Shown: positions 53,042 to 63,381, counted from the stretch's first letter. The stretch: 64,000 nt of DNA from Bacillus thuringiensis (GCF_001182785.1 NZ_CP012099.1:1424501-1488500), one strand, 5' to 3'. The notes: generated by a model from the sequence alone, not told the origin. A program made the numbers and translations.

Positions 53042-53109
53042 TAAAGTTCTGCTGTTTTTTATTTTTTTGTAAACTCAATTAAATAAAGAATGGTAGAACT
53101 TTTTTCTAT
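53042..53109 (+). terminator. Possible long-loop terminator after resE
   Basis: AAAGTTCT near 53045 can pair with AGAACTTT near 53096, followed by TTTTCT; the loop is long and AT-rich. Confidence 0.4.
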
Positions 53110-53150
53110 CTTGGTCGAATTAAGAATAACGAGAGAGGTGCTGTGAAGAA

Positions 53151-53732
53151 ATGAAATTATATACAAAAACAGGAGATAAAGGAACGACAAGTGTAATAGG
53201 TGGCAGGGTGGATAAAGATGATATCCGTGTGGAAGCTTATGGAACAATAGACGAGGCAAATTCTCATATTGGATATGCAATGACTAAGCTTCAAGGCGGG
53301 GCTTTTAGAGATATTTACAATGAGCTCGAAAATATTCAACATGAACTATTTGATTGCGGAGGAGACTTGGCAATAGTGGAACAAAAAATTCCTTATAAAG
53401 TGACAATTGAGATGGTTGGTAGCTTAGAAAGAAAGATTGATTTGTATATAGAAGAAGCCCCGGCATTAGAGCGCTTTATTTTGCCAGGTGGTAGCGAGGC
53501 GGCGGCTACTATTCATATTGCACGTACCGTTGTAAGAAGAGCAGAACGCTCTATAGTATCATTGCAAAAAGAAGTGAATATAAATGAAGTTGTCTTAAAG
53601 TATGTAAATAGATTATCTGATTATTTGTTTGCGATAGCTAGAGTAATAAATGCCCGATTACAAGTGAAAGATGTGGAGTATAACCGTAGTGCATTAGTTT
53701 TTCGTGACAAGAAAGAGAAGGAAGTGAAGTAA
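53151..53732 (+). CDS. PduO-type cob(I)alamin adenosyltransferase
   Basis: Transfers the adenosyl group of ATP to cob(I)alamin. 193 residues; ATP-binding TKTGDKGTTSVIGG at the N-terminus and ILPGG...RTVVRRAERS in the middle are the PduO/YvqK signatures. GAGAGGTG precedes ATG. It provides adenosylcobalamin; a MerR-like gene with a cobalamin-domain fold lies about 8 kb downstream, but a link is only speculative. Confidence 0.92.
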   Translation: MKLYTKTGDKGTTSVIGGRVDKDDIRVEAYGTIDEANSHIGYAMTKLQGGAFRDIYNELENIQHELFDCGGDLAIVEQKIPYKVTIEMVGSLERKIDLYIEEAPALERFILPGGSEAAATIHIARTVVRRAERSIVSLQKEVNINEVVLKYVNRLSDYLFAIARVINARLQVKDVEYNRSALVFRDKKEKEVK

Positions 53733-53749
53733 TTCACTTTCTTTTTTTT
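53719..53749 (+). terminator. Terminator
   Basis: GGAAGTGAA with TTCACTTTC (a G-T pair), then a run of T. Confidence 0.75.
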
Positions 53750-53817
53750 GTATACTTTTTTCTGTAATATACCAAAATAGAGAAGGTATGGTGTTAACTA
53801 GAAAACGGAGGATGTAT

Positions 53818-54432
53818 ATGAAAGTTTTAAAATGCGGCGTCATGTTATTGAGTATACTGTTTGTATCTCAATTACATGTTTACGCAGAAGAAAATCGATG
53901 GACATGGCCTGTTGAAGGTCAGATAAGTGATTATTTTGGGACAAGGCATGGAAAACACTATGGTATTGATGTAGCTGCGCCGATTGGAACGCCTGTGGCA
54001 GCTATCCAAGATGGTAAGGTAACGAAGTCTTATTATTCAAGTAGTTATGGAAATGTTGTATTTATTAAACACGGAGAATATGAGGCTGTATATGCACATT
54101 TAAATAAGAGATATGTGGATCAAGGAGATTATATTTCAAAAGGAGAAAAAATTGGAGAAGTAGGGAACACGGGAGAGTCGCGAGGTGCACACTTACATCT
54201 AGAACTTCATCAAGGAAGATGGACGATGGCGAAAAAGAATGCGATGAACCCATTGCTTGTTTTAAGTGAACAAAGAAATGAAGTTGTTTCTTCATCATTA
54301 TATGTCGTACAAAAAGGGGATACTTTAGTTAGTATTGCACGGAAATTTAGTATGACACTTAAGGAAATTAAAGAAAAAAATGGATTGCAGCAAGAGCTAA
54401 TTTATCCTAATCAACAATTATATGTTAAGTGA
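53818..54432 (+). CDS. Secreted M23 endopeptidase with LysM domain
   Basis: 204 residues: signal peptide to about VYA (24), M23 domain with zinc ligands HYGID and HLHLELH, and a C-terminal LysM motif (YVVQKGDTLVSIARKFSMTLKEIKEKNG). A peptidoglycan hydrolase held to the wall. A role in sporulation is possible (LytH-like size), but no sporulation promoter was recognised. ACGGAGG precedes ATG 53818. Confidence 0.87.
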   Translation: MKVLKCGVMLLSILFVSQLHVYAEENRWTWPVEGQISDYFGTRHGKHYGIDVAAPIGTPVAAIQDGKVTKSYYSSSYGNVVFIKHGEYEAVYAHLNKRYVDQGDYISKGEKIGEVGNTGESRGAHLHLELHQGRWTMAKKNAMNPLLVLSEQRNEVVSSSLYVVQKGDTLVSIARKFSMTLKEIKEKNGLQQELIYPNQQLYVK

Positions 54433-54548
54433 AGGCAACGTCTCAAAATTTAAACTTTGAATATTCTTAAATAAGGTTCAATGTAAATGAAATTATATGG
54501 GCGCTTCTGCTAGAAGTATTGAGTGAATTAGAGTATCTATATCTAAAA

Positions 54549-54587
54549 GAAAACCGTCCCAAAATTTATTTTGGGACGGTTTCTTTT
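54549..54587. terminator. Bidirectional terminator
   Basis: GAAACCGTCCCAAAA-type perfect stem on both sides of a short loop; between convergent genes. Confidence 0.85.
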
Positions 54588-55272
54588 ACCAAAAAATAAA
54601 GACACATATAAATCCAGAAATAGCTAAATAGCTATATAAGTAAAAAACTTTTGTTCTTGTTTTCTCTTTTGTTCGAAACAGTACGATAGTCGGTTCAATT
54701 AAACCGATTGTCAAACAAAGTAGGCCAAGAAGCATACAACCAATTGAAATAGAATACAGGGCGATTTGTGGTGCTTGAAATGGAATCATCCATTTTAATA
54801 AAAATGCAATAAGTGCAGTGTAACAAATGCTACCGATGTATTTATTCAGTGGTGTATTAGAACGAAAACCGGGAAGTTTTTTTAAGAAAGAGCGGGAAAC
54901 AACTTCTGTTTGTAAAGATGTATGCTCTTCAATAATTTTTTGAGCTTCTTTTCCTTTTTGAAAAAGAGATAAGATCCAATTTCGCTCACCCTGAAAAATA
55001 AATTGAGAAGTTGTCAAATAGTGATCAATCTTCACTTTATTCCAACTCTTCCACGGATGACGCTCACACAATTTTAATTTACTTTCTGTTTTTTTATCAT
55101 ACTGATAAATACTGATGCCATCTTCATCGAAAGTAGCATAGTATGTCTCGTTTGAGAATGTACCTAAATCAATTGGGCAGTAGAAAAGTAATTCTTTTTT
55201 TAAATAAAAGTATTCTTTTCTTAAATTTTTTTTCATCGCTTCTCGAATAGAATGTCTCTTTTCTTTTTTCAT
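54586..55272 (-). CDS. Membrane protein of unknown function
   Basis: 228 residues: a soluble N-terminal half (1-130, basic, PH-like pattern HPWKSWNKVKIDHYL) and three C-terminal membrane segments (about 143-160, 168-192 and 207-227). GGAGG precedes ATG 55272. No family recognised. Confidence 0.65.
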   Translation of the reverse strand: MKKEKRHSIREAMKKNLRKEYFYLKKELLFYCPIDLGTFSNETYYATFDEDGISIYQYDKKTESKLKLCERHPWKSWNKVKIDHYLTTSQFIFQGERNWILSLFQKGKEAQKIIEEHTSLQTEVVSRSFLKKLPGFRSNTPLNKYIGSICYTALIAFLLKWMIPFQAPQIALYSISIGCMLLGLLCLTIGLIEPTIVLFRTKEKTRTKVFYLYSYLAISGFICVFIFW

Positions 55273-55470
55273 GACATTTCCTCCATAACTCAGAAAATGT
55301 TCTTATCTTAACAATTCAATATCTTATCACTTTTAATTATATATGACTAGGGAATTCAAAAGAGAAATGCCGAATAATAAAAAATATGGATTGTATTGTA
55401 AAATATCTCGCAATTTATTTGTTGTTACGAAAAATAAATAACTAATTATAAATAAGTTACAATTTTTTAG

Positions 55471-55499
55471 TTCACAATGTTATGAGGTTGTTGTATAAT
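55471..55499 (+). promoter_or_regulatory. Sigma-A promoter of the FMN riboswitch
   Basis: TTCACA, 17 bases, TATAAT, ending about 25 bases before the aptamer. Confidence 0.8.
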
Positions 55500-55523
55500 G
55501 AAGGGGAAAATAGAATATCGGTC

Positions 55524-55747
55524 TATCTTCGGGGCAGGGTGAAAATCCCGACCGGCGGTGATGAACTATTTATGATTTTGTTCTAAGCCCGCGAGCCGTT
55601 AAGGCAGGATTTGGTGTGATTCCAAAGCCGACAGTATAGTCTGGATGGGAGAAGATGGAGGTTCAAGCGTTCAAAAAAGATATGGATTTGAACGTCTGTT
55701 TGATGTGCCTTAAATTCTCCCTTTGTGTAAAACACAAAGGGTTTTTT
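55524..55747 (+). promoter_or_regulatory. FMN riboswitch (RFN element)
   Basis: Conserved segments: TCGGGGCAGGGTGAAAATCC, CGACCGGCGGTGATG, AGCCCGCGAGCC, and GACAGTATAGTCTGGATGGGAGAAG. P1 pairs ATCTTC (55525) with GAAGAT (55651-55656). A terminator follows at 55719-55747. FMN binding should stop transcription of the riboflavin transporter. Confidence 0.95.
55719..55747 (+). terminator. RFN terminator
   Basis: CCCTTTGTGT pairs with ACACAAAGGG, then TTTTTT. Confidence 0.9.
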
Positions 55748-55822
55748 CGTTCTATGAAAAAATAGGCATAGCAGAACCTTTCCACTTTCCATGAGATGAT
55801 CGATGGAAAAGGAGAGAGAAAG

Positions 55823-56401
55823 ATGAAACAAAAAAACAGTGTAGTGCAGATGGTGAGTGTAGCGATGCTAAGTAGTATTGCATATTTACTAATGATGTTG
55901 GATTTCCCGTTCCCAGGGCTTCCGCCATTTTTGAAAATTGATTTTAGTGATGTACCAGCTCTAATTGCAGCAATTATCTTTGGACCAGTAGCAGGAGTGA
56001 TTGTAGAGGCGATAAAGAACATTTTACATTACGGGATTCAAGGAAGTTTAACGGGAGTACCAGTTGGAGAAATTGCAAACTTTATTGCAGGATGTTTATT
56101 TATTGGACCAGCAGCTTTCTTATTTAGAAAGTATCGTACTGTAAAGAGTTTAACGACAGGATTAATGCTAGGGACAATTACAATGGCACTTATTATGAGT
56201 GTATTAAACTACATCATCATATTCCCGGCTTACACTTGGTTTTTAAATTCACCGGCTATGTCTAGCGAAGCTATAAGAACAACGGTTGTAACGGCAATCT
56301 TACCATTTAATTTAATTAAAGGAATTGTTGTAACAATTGTATTTGTAGCATTATTTTCACGCCTGAAAGTATGGGTGTTTGCAAAAATGAAAAATGCATA
56401 A
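55823..56401 (+). CDS. ribU: Riboflavin transporter RibU, ECF S component
   Basis: Substrate-binding S protein of an energy-coupling-factor transporter for riboflavin. 192 residues, about five to six membrane segments; FPFPGLPPFLKIDFSDVPALIAA and GPVAGVIVEAIKN are the RibU/FmnP signatures. GGAGAG precedes ATG 55823. Controlled by the FMN riboswitch, which confirms the substrate class. Confidence 0.95.
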   Translation: MKQKNSVVQMVSVAMLSSIAYLLMMLDFPFPGLPPFLKIDFSDVPALIAAIIFGPVAGVIVEAIKNILHYGIQGSLTGVPVGEIANFIAGCLFIGPAAFLFRKYRTVKSLTTGLMLGTITMALIMSVLNYIIIFPAYTWFLNSPAMSSEAIRTTVVTAILPFNLIKGIVVTIVFVALFSRLKVWVFAKMKNA

Positions 56402-56409
56402 TAAATATT

Positions 56410-56446
56410 AAAACCATTAGTAGTGTGGAACTACTAATGGTTTTTT
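56410..56446 (+). terminator. Terminator after ribU
   Basis: AACCATTAGTAG/CTACTAATGGTT then TTTT. Confidence 0.88.
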
Positions 56447-56471
56447 ATTAAGGAAAATAAAATTCAGATAC

Positions 56472-56508
56472 AAAAAATGCCCCTCATCAATATGAGGGGC
56501 ATTTTTTG
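56472..56508. terminator. Bidirectional terminator
   Basis: AAAAAATGCCCCTCAT/ATGAGGGGCATTTTTT, mainly for fer on the minus strand. Confidence 0.88.
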
Positions 56509-56522
56509 AAGTTAATAAAAGA

Positions 56523-56864
<342 letters not shown>

Positions 56865-56869
56865 TTATA

Positions 56870-56898
56870 ATGATAATGCTTATCAATTAGAGTGTCAA
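56870..56898 (-). promoter_or_regulatory. Sigma-A promoter of fer
   Basis: Minus strand TTGACA (plus 56893-56898), 17 bases, TATCAT (plus 56870-56875): the same boxes and spacing as the small RNA promoter at 33.77 kb. Confidence 0.78.
56871..56885. promoter_or_regulatory. Fur box of fer
   Basis: TGATAATGCTTATCA fits the 7-1-7 consensus TGATAAT-N-ATTATCA at 13 of 14 positions and overlaps the -10 and spacer. Confidence 0.72.
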
Positions 56899-57069
56899 CT
56901 TATTTTTGAATTATGTCATAAGATTTTCAAAATACGTAAATGTGATTTCGTTTGATACAATAGAATATATACAAGTATATAGTTCTTATATGATAAGTTT
57001 AATGAGCGACAGTAGATAGTGTAATTGTACTGAAAAGAATGAAGTTAAGATTGGAAGGTGGAAGCGGTC

Positions 57070-58131
57070 ATGCAAATACAATATACTTTGTTGCATTGTT
57101 TAAAACAATTGAATGGTGAAAGAACCGTTTCTTCTATTTATTATTTACTAAAGGGCAAACGTTCTTCGCAAACTTTGCAAGATGGAAATATGTTCCGGAT
57201 TTCTTTTTTATTCGGAATATATAAATCATTAAATAGAAATGACTATGATGGTGAAGTTGTAAAGTTGTTGCAAGCGGATTTTATTCAAGAAATACATGAA
57301 AATACATATGTGTTAACACCTACGGGTAAAATGCAGTTACATAAATGGGAGGAAGTTTATGCTTTTCCAGCGCATTTGCATGGTTTACATTATGGTGAAT
57401 TAGGTGAAACATTTTGGAAAAGATTATCATTGATTATTCAAACCATATCAAATTTACAACAGAATAATACGAAGTTTATCCCAATTCAACAAGATACAGA
57501 AATAATGATGTGGGTAAAACGTTTTCTAACAGGAAGGCCATATAAGAGAAGTGAGTTGGCGAGGAAACTATGGACGGAAGTACATAATCTTTTGGAAAAG
57601 AGTAATGCGATAGAAGCGACGATTGTAACATATCGACTAACGGGCTATGAACGTATTGGTTGTACATTGCAACAATTAGCAGAAATTACGAAACAAGATA
57701 TATTTAGGGTGTATTTTTTATTTTGGGGTACAATGCATTTCTTTATACAAGAAGTACGTGATAAAGAAAATGAATTTCCACTATTAGCTGAAATTATATC
57801 TTATCCAAATGAGAGAGCTGAATTATTTAGTTTATCCACGAAAAAAACATATAATTTTTGGAGACAAGGGCGTTCTTTAGAAGAAATAGCAACGATTCGG
57901 AATTTAAAGGTTGCAACGATAGAAGATCATTTTGTTGAAATTGCTTTGCGAGAAAAAGATTTTTCTATTGAAATGTTTATGGAAAAAGAAAAGATAGACA
58001 AAGTAATAAAAGTAATTGAAGCATTACAAACGCGGAAGTTACGTGTTTTGAAACAAGAGGTTGGAGAAGATATCTCTTATTTTGAAGTTCGTCTTGTATT
58101 AGCGCGGATGGAGGGTGTAAATGAAACTTGA
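57070..58131 (+). CDS. Helix-turn-helix domain protein YpbB
   Basis: 353 residues, soluble, helical, with a C-terminal helix-turn-helix-like segment ([30 protein letters not shown]) resembling RecQ-associated HTH domains. ATG 57070 follows GGAAGGTGG. Overlaps recQ by 11 bases, so the products may act together. Named by synteny with B. subtilis fer-ypbB-recS. Confidence 0.82.
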   Translation: MQIQYTLLHCLKQLNGERTVSSIYYLLKGKRSSQTLQDGNMFRISFLFGIYKSLNRNDYDGEVVKLLQADFIQEIHENTYVLTPTGKMQLHKWEEVYAFPAHLHGLHYGELGETFWKRLSLIIQTISNLQQNNTKFIPIQQDTEIMMWVKRFLTGRPYKRSELARKLWTEVHNLLEKSNAIEATIVTYRLTGYERIGCTLQQLAEITKQDIFRVYFLFWGTMHFFIQEVRDKENEFPLLAEIISYPNERAELFSLSTKKTYNFWRQGRSLEEIATIRNLKVATIEDHFVEIALREKDFSIEMFMEKEKIDKVIKVIEALQTRKLRVLKQEVGEDISYFEVRLVLARMEGVNET

Positions 58132-59650
58132 AGAATATTTATATAAGTGGTTTGGATATTCTGAATTTCGTCCAGGTCAAAAAGGAGTTATTACAGATTT
58201 ATTAGAAGGAAAAGATGTGATAGCAATGCTTCCGACTGGAAGAGGGAAATCTATATGCTATCAGTTTCCGGGGCTTATGCGAGAAGGAACAGTGCTTGTT
58301 GTATCACCGTTATTATCTTTAATGGAAGATCAAGTGACACAATTAAAGTATGTTGTGAAAAACCGAGTGATAGCATTTAATAGTTTTCGGACATTAAATG
58401 AAAAAAGAGAAGCGATGAAAAAATTATCTTCATATAAATTTATTTTTGTTTCACCAGAGATGTTACAGTCGGAGTTATTAATTAGGGAATTGAAGAAAAT
58501 TCATATTTCATTATTTGTTGTTGATGAGGCTCATTGTATTTCTCAATGGGGTTATGATTTTAGACCGGACTATAAGAAACTAAATGTAGTTATTGAAAAT
58601 ATTGGTTCTCCTACAGTATTAGCATTGACAGCCACAGCGACAAAAGGGGTACTGCAAGATATCGCAGACAGTTTAAATTTAAAGGGTGCCGCGGAACATG
58701 TATACTCTATTGATCGTCCTAATATTGCAATGGAGGTGCAATTTGTAGAGACGATAGAAGAAAAGAAAGAGGCGCTTTTGGAGCAGGTGATGTATTTACA
58801 AGGGCCGGGGATTGTATATTGTTCAAGTAGAGCGTGGACAGAAAGGTTAACGGAATACTTGAGAGGAAAAGGTGTTACTGGTGTAGCTTTTTATCATGGT
58901 GGTATGGAACATGAAGAGCGTATGTTAATTCAACAACAGTTTATGAATGATCAATTGCAGCTTGTAATATGTACAAGTGCATTTGGTATGGGGGTAAATA
59001 AGGCGAATACGCAATATATTATTCATTTTCATTATCCAACTAATATAGCTTCTTACTTACAAGAAATCGGAAGAGCTGGAAGAGATGGCGAACCGAGTAT
59101 AGCTATTTTATTGTGTAGTCCGTTGGATCATGATTTACCAATTTCAATCATTGAGGATGAATTGCCAAGTAAGTTGCAAATACAATTTTTATTTTCTTTA
59201 CTACAAGAAAGAATGTTTCAAACGAAAGAATTACCAATAGAAGATGTAGAAGAAATTTGTTATAATGCAGCAAGATTTAATGAGCAATATTGGCGTTTCG
59301 TTCGTTATCATCTCGAACAGGTTGGAATTATACAACAACGAAGATTATTATTAGAGGGTTTGTCAGATGAAATTATGAACCGATTAATAGCTGAAGTAGA
59401 AATAAGGTTGCGTAATAAATATAGTGAGCTAGAAAATATGAAGTCATGGATACGAGTTAAAGGATGTAGACGTGAATATGTGCTGCAACAGTTCGGTTAT
59501 AGGAAAGAAAAAGAGTTAAATAATTGCTGTGATTATTGTGGTATTACAAAAGAAGATTATAAAAAAAGACGAGCGCAACAATCGGATTTCGACTATAATT
59601 GGGAAACAGAGTTACAAAAGCTTTTCGGCCTAGAAAAGATGGGGGAATGA
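58121..59650 (+). CDS. RecQ-family ATP-dependent DNA helicase (RecS-like)
   Basis: 509 residues, shorter than full RecQ and without an HRDC domain. Walker A PTGRGKS (38-44), DEAH box ([15 protein letters not shown] with the aromatic-rich loop), motif [12 protein letters not shown], and a zinc subdomain with C...CCDYC near the C-terminus. 3'-5' helicase in repair by family. ATG 58121 after GGAGGG, within the end of ypbB. Confidence 0.92.
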   Translation: MKLEEYLYKWFGYSEFRPGQKGVITDLLEGKDVIAMLPTGRGKSICYQFPGLMREGTVLVVSPLLSLMEDQVTQLKYVVKNRVIAFNSFRTLNEKREAMKKLSSYKFIFVSPEMLQSELLIRELKKIHISLFVVDEAHCISQWGYDFRPDYKKLNVVIENIGSPTVLALTATATKGVLQDIADSLNLKGAAEHVYSIDRPNIAMEVQFVETIEEKKEALLEQVMYLQGPGIVYCSSRAWTERLTEYLRGKGVTGVAFYHGGMEHEERMLIQQQFMNDQLQLVICTSAFGMGVNKANTQYIIHFHYPTNIASYLQEIGRAGRDGEPSIAILLCSPLDHDLPISIIEDELPSKLQIQFLFSLLQERMFQTKELPIEDVEEICYNAARFNEQYWRFVRYHLEQVGIIQQRRLLLEGLSDEIMNRLIAEVEIRLRNKYSELENMKSWIRVKGCRREYVLQQFGYRKEKELNNCCDYCGITKEDYKKRRAQQSDFDYNWETELQKLFGLEKMGE

Positions 59651-60213
59651 TGAACATTCAAAGGCATAATGTTGAAGATATGAGTCCGCAGGAAATAAGG
59701 CTGAATCTATATATAACACAGTTAATTATTATCGGTATTGGCTGTTTACTAGCATATATATTATTTCAAGATGTAAAAGAAGTGTTTAATTTATGGAGAT
59801 GGGAACCAGTATCTATACTTATTATAGGTGGTTTGTTAGCGATTGGTATTGTGTTATTAGATTATGTTGCAATGCGAGTGTTTCCAGAGTCTTGGTTTGA
59901 TGATGGTGGTATTAACGATAAGATGTTTCGAGGAATGTCGGTTCTGCATTTACTCATTATTACGTTCGTAATCGGTTTTGCAGAAGAATTTTTATTTAGA
60001 GGTGTAGTGCAGACTCATTTTGGAATTGTAATTGCGAGTTTCGTATTTGCAGTGTTACATATTCGTTATATAACAAAGCCATTTTTGTTTTGTTTCGTCT
60101 GTTTCATTAGTTTTGTCTTTGGCTATGTATTTGAATGGACAGGGAATTTGTTTATAACAATCTTTGCACACTTTCTTGTTGATTTTATAATGGGACTCCA
60201 ATTAAGAAAATAA
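59647..60213 (+). CDS. CPBP-family intramembrane metalloprotease YpbD
   Basis: 188-residue membrane protein of the Abi/CAAX-protease family: EEFLFRG (E113, E114, R118) and a downstream His in FAVLHIRY, then a further His near the C-terminus (FAHFLVDF). ATGATG at 59647 overlaps the recQ stop. Substrate unknown. Confidence 0.87.
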   Translation: MMNIQRHNVEDMSPQEIRLNLYITQLIIIGIGCLLAYILFQDVKEVFNLWRWEPVSILIIGGLLAIGIVLLDYVAMRVFPESWFDDGGINDKMFRGMSVLHLLIITFVIGFAEEFLFRGVVQTHFGIVIASFVFAVLHIRYITKPFLFCFVCFISFVFGYVFEWTGNLFITIFAHFLVDFIMGLQLRK

Positions 60214-60235
60214 ATGGAAGGTGGTGGTGAACAAC

Positions 60236-60715
60236 ATGAGGAAACGAATTCCTGATTTTGAAGAGGAATTAGAAGTTGAGCGAGTAGAAGAAAAAGAAAG
60301 TTTACCGCCGCGTAGTGAAATTCATAGAAATAAAGAGAAAAAACAAAAGTTTAAAATAAATCATATTTTCGTCCGGGTTTTAACATTTCTATTCATTCTG
60401 CTGCCAATTAGTATTTTGTGGTATACGGATAAATATATTCAGGTGAAGGGCGATAGTAATAATGCAGGGAAAAGTGCGTTTGAAGTAATCTTCTTTGATT
60501 CAGTTAAATCTGAGTCGCAGAAACAGTCTGAAAAAGCGATAACGCATACTGTGAAAGAGGGAGAAACTTTAGAAAGTATAGCGAAGCAATATTTTTCAGA
60601 TGAAAATGGGGTTGAAGTAATTAAAAAGTATAATAACTTGCAAGAAGATGAAGTGAGTGCAGGTCAAGAATTAAAAATTCCGATAAAAGATAAGTCCACA
60701 AAGCAAGAGAGCTAG
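60236..60715 (+). CDS. LysM-domain membrane protein YpbE
   Basis: 159 residues: acidic cytosolic N-terminus (1-45), one membrane segment (about 48-65) and an external LysM domain at the C-terminus (THTVKEGETLESIAKQYF). ATG 60236 follows GAAGGTGGTGGTG; GTG at 60221 is possible. Fourth gene of the ypbB-recQ-ypbD-ypbE string. Confidence 0.85.
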   Translation: MRKRIPDFEEELEVERVEEKESLPPRSEIHRNKEKKQKFKINHIFVRVLTFLFILLPISILWYTDKYIQVKGDSNNAGKSAFEVIFFDSVKSESQKQSEKAITHTVKEGETLESIAKQYFSDENGVEVIKKYNNLQEDEVSAGQELKIPIKDKSTKQES

Positions 60716-60782
60716 CGAATTAGGCGATCACAGTTTGTTATAAAAGCCTAGGGTTATCTTTATGATGAGGGGAGTAAAAAAT

Positions 60783-61559
60783 ATGATATGGATTATATTA
60801 TTCAGTACTCTCATAGGAATGGGGATTTTATTACTTCTTGTGATGTATAAAGAAGCGACGCGTAATACAGTGTTGGAACATACTTTAGTATTTAAAGAAT
60901 TTCCGAAAAGTTTTCAAAAAGTAAATGTGTTTTTTATTTCTGATATTCATAGAAGAGTCATTTCAAATTTGTTAATTGAACAAGTAAAAGGAAAAGTAGA
61001 TCTCGTAATTATCGGAGGAGATTTAGCAGAGAAAGGTGTCTCTTTATCAAAAATCTCTGCGAATATTCAAAAGTTAAGAGAGATAGCTCCTGTATATTTT
61101 GTGTGGGGAAACAATGATTATGAGATAGAATATCATGAATTAGATGCATTATTATTAGAAAATAACGTAAAAGTTTTAGATAATACAAGAGTAGTATTTG
61201 AGTCTGAATTAGGCGAGAAGATTTGTTTGCTCGGTATAGATGATGTTGGATTGCACCGTGATCGTCTAGATTTGGCATTGGCGGATTGTAAAGAAGATGG
61301 TTTTCGTATCTTAGTTAGTCACAACCCTGATATAATAAAAAAGATGTCTGGAAGTGAACAGATTTCACTTGTATTAAGTGGACATACGCATGGAGGACAA
61401 ATCCGATTATTCCCATCTAAAAAATATTTAAAAGGTGGCGTATATAACTATTTGAATACGATTCTCTTTGTTAGTAATGGGTACGGAACAACATTGATAC
61501 CACTTCGTTTCCGAGCACCTGCTCAAACACATATTATTACATTGTGCGGAGGGAAATGA
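60783..61559 (+). CDS. Membrane-anchored metallophosphoesterase YpbG
   Basis: 258 residues: N-terminal anchor (about 3-20) and calcineurin-like domain with all metal motifs: ISDIHRR, GGDLAE, GNNDYE, VSHNPD and LSGHTHGG. ATG 60783 follows GAGGGGAG. The stop overlaps the next start (TGATG). Confidence 0.9.
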   Translation: MIWIILFSTLIGMGILLLLVMYKEATRNTVLEHTLVFKEFPKSFQKVNVFFISDIHRRVISNLLIEQVKGKVDLVIIGGDLAEKGVSLSKISANIQKLREIAPVYFVWGNNDYEIEYHELDALLLENNVKVLDNTRVVFESELGEKICLLGIDDVGLHRDRLDLALADCKEDGFRILVSHNPDIIKKMSGSEQISLVLSGHTHGGQIRLFPSKKYLKGGVYNYLNTILFVSNGYGTTLIPLRFRAPAQTHIITLCGGK

Positions 61560-62434
61560 TGCCAACTCTTAGTGGGAAATATAATATAAAAGCTGTTTCA
61601 AATATAATTGGAGTTCAGCCGAGTACGCTTCGCGCATGGGAAAGACGATATCAAATTATTGCCCCAAAGCGGAATCAAGCTGGGCATCGTTTATATACAG
61701 AAGAGCATATTCAAATTTTAAAATGGTTAATGGAAAAAGTTTCTTCCGGTATGATGATTGGACAAGCAGTTCAGTTATTAGAAGAGAATCGTTTGCAGAG
61801 TACAGTTCAAAAAGAGATACATTTCGATAAAGAAGTTGTTTTAGTGGACGATTTGCTACAAGCTTTGTTAAAATTTGATGAAATTACAATTGCTGCATTA
61901 TTAAACGAAGCTTTTAGTATATATTCAACAGAAAAGGTTGTTGCCAATATCGTTCTTCGAGTGACAGACAAATTATTAACGTCAAAAAATAATAATGAGA
62001 TTTCAATAGTGCAATTTCAATATGCACTATCATTTTTACAAACGCGTCTAGGGATGGTGTATCACAATGCCGCAATGTTTTCTTCTTTACACAAAGTTAT
62101 TGTGTTAGAAAAGAATGCATTGAAAGGATTTATTTTTTCAACTTATTTACGCTTAAAAGGATATGAGGCGATATATATTAGGACAAGCTTAGCTGAAGAT
62201 GGTATGTTGTTAGCGGTAGAGGAAATACAGCCGAAATATGTATTTGTATCTTTTGCTGATGAACAAGAAATGAAAAAGACGATGAACTTTATAAATTTAT
62301 TACAAGAAAAAAGGGAATCTCTTTCTGTTGGATTTATCGGAAAGCTAGGCGTTCTAAACCAGTTGGACATTGAAACAATCTTAATTGGTGATACGAAAGA
62401 AGAATGGGATGAATGGTTAAAAATGTCGGAATAG
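61559..62434 (+). CDS. MerR-family regulator with degenerate cobalamin-binding domain
   Basis: 291 residues. N-terminal MerR helix-turn-helix (YNIKAVSNIIGVQPSTLRAWERRYQI). The C-terminal half follows the helical bundle plus Rossmann plan of CarH/LitR photoreceptor regulators, but the lower-ligand motif ExHxxG is replaced (EKNALKG), so B12 binding is doubtful. GGAGGG lies 5 bases before ATG 61559. Target genes unknown. Confidence 0.75.
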   Translation: MPTLSGKYNIKAVSNIIGVQPSTLRAWERRYQIIAPKRNQAGHRLYTEEHIQILKWLMEKVSSGMMIGQAVQLLEENRLQSTVQKEIHFDKEVVLVDDLLQALLKFDEITIAALLNEAFSIYSTEKVVANIVLRVTDKLLTSKNNNEISIVQFQYALSFLQTRLGMVYHNAAMFSSLHKVIVLEKNALKGFIFSTYLRLKGYEAIYIRTSLAEDGMLLAVEEIQPKYVFVSFADEQEMKKTMNFINLLQEKRESLSVGFIGKLGVLNQLDIETILIGDTKEEWDEWLKMSE

Positions 62435-62511
62435 TTGTTCGAAAAGAACCATCTATTTTCTATTTCATATAATAAAAATTAGATGCATTGGTTACGTAGG
62501 GAGGGTATGAG

Positions 62512-63120
62512 ATGAGGCTGGAACGATTAAATTACAATAAGATAAAAATTTTTCTAACATTTGATGATTTATCTGAACGAGGATTAACGAAAGAAGATTT
62601 ATGGAGAAATGCGCCGAAAGTACAGCAATTATTTCGTGATATGATGCAAGAAGCAAATAAGGAATTAGGATTTGAAGCAGATGGTCCGATTGCAGTTGAA
62701 GTGTTTTCTCTACAAGCACAAGGGATGGTTGTAATTGTAACGAAAGAAAATCAAGAAATGGATACAGATGATGAGTTCCGTGACGAGTTTATTGAAATGC
62801 AAGTGACTCTAGATGAAAGTGAACATATATTATATGAGTTTGCTACGCTAGATGACGTCATTAACCTGTCGAATCGCTTATATAACCTTGGTGTAACTGG
62901 CGGAAAGCTATATACGTGGGATGAGCGCTTCTATCTTTGGGTGGAAGAAGAAGAACAAATTCAATTGTTAAAGGCGGATTTTATAGCTATTTTAGCGGAA
63001 TACGGCAATCCGTCTACAGCAACCATTTATCGCATCATGGAGTACGGTAAAGAATTAATGGATTTTAACGCGATAGAACAAATACACAATTACTTTGTGA
63101 AAAAACAAAACCTCAGCTAA
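62512..63120 (+). CDS. mecB: Adaptor protein MecB (YpbH), MecA family
   Basis: 202 residues. N-terminal substrate-binding segment (MRLERLNYNKIKIFLTFDDLSERGL), an acidic linker and a C-terminal ClpC-binding domain (TSGGKLYTWDERFYL-like VTGGKLYTWDERFYLWV). Delivers substrates to ClpCP and sporulation regulators in B. subtilis. GGGAGGG precedes ATG; terminator follows. Confidence 0.92.
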   Translation: MRLERLNYNKIKIFLTFDDLSERGLTKEDLWRNAPKVQQLFRDMMQEANKELGFEADGPIAVEVFSLQAQGMVVIVTKENQEMDTDDEFRDEFIEMQVTLDESEHILYEFATLDDVINLSNRLYNLGVTGGKLYTWDERFYLWVEEEEQIQLLKADFIAILAEYGNPSTATIYRIMEYGKELMDFNAIEQIHNYFVKKQNLS

Positions 63121-63147
63121 TACAACATAGCTGAGGTTTTGTTTTTA
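63106..63147 (+). terminator. Terminator after mecB
   Basis: CAAAACCTCAGCT with AGCTGAGGTTTTG then TTTTT. Confidence 0.9.
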
Positions 63148-63301
63148 TTTGGATAAGGGAAGGTATGATCGTAAATACTCGAACATACTTTTTGAAAATA
63201 AAATATGTAGTTTTATGGGAGTGTGACTGAGGAAAATAAAAAATATTTAAATATTTAAGTATTTTACTTTTCTAAAAGTAATAAAAGGACTATAATAATA
63301 G

Positions 63302-63315
63302 TGAAAACGCTTGCA
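63302..63315. promoter_or_regulatory. cre-like site 1 before gudB
   Basis: TGAAAACGCTTGCA matches TGWNANCGNTNWCA at 13 of 14 positions. Confidence 0.65.
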
Positions 63316-63338
63316 ACAGAAAATAGTTTGTATATATT

Positions 63339-63352
63339 TGTTAGCGTTTTCT
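63339..63352. promoter_or_regulatory. cre-like site 2 before gudB
   Basis: TGTTAGCGTTTTCT matches at 13 of 14 positions; 37 bases centre to centre from site 1 and directly upstream of the -35. Confidence 0.62.
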
Positions 63353-63353
63353 A

Positions 63354-63381
63354 TTGCATTCCAAATTTAAGGGTGTATACT
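63354..63381 (+). promoter_or_regulatory. Sigma-A promoter of gudB
   Basis: TTGCAT, 16 bases, TATACT. Confidence 0.6.
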
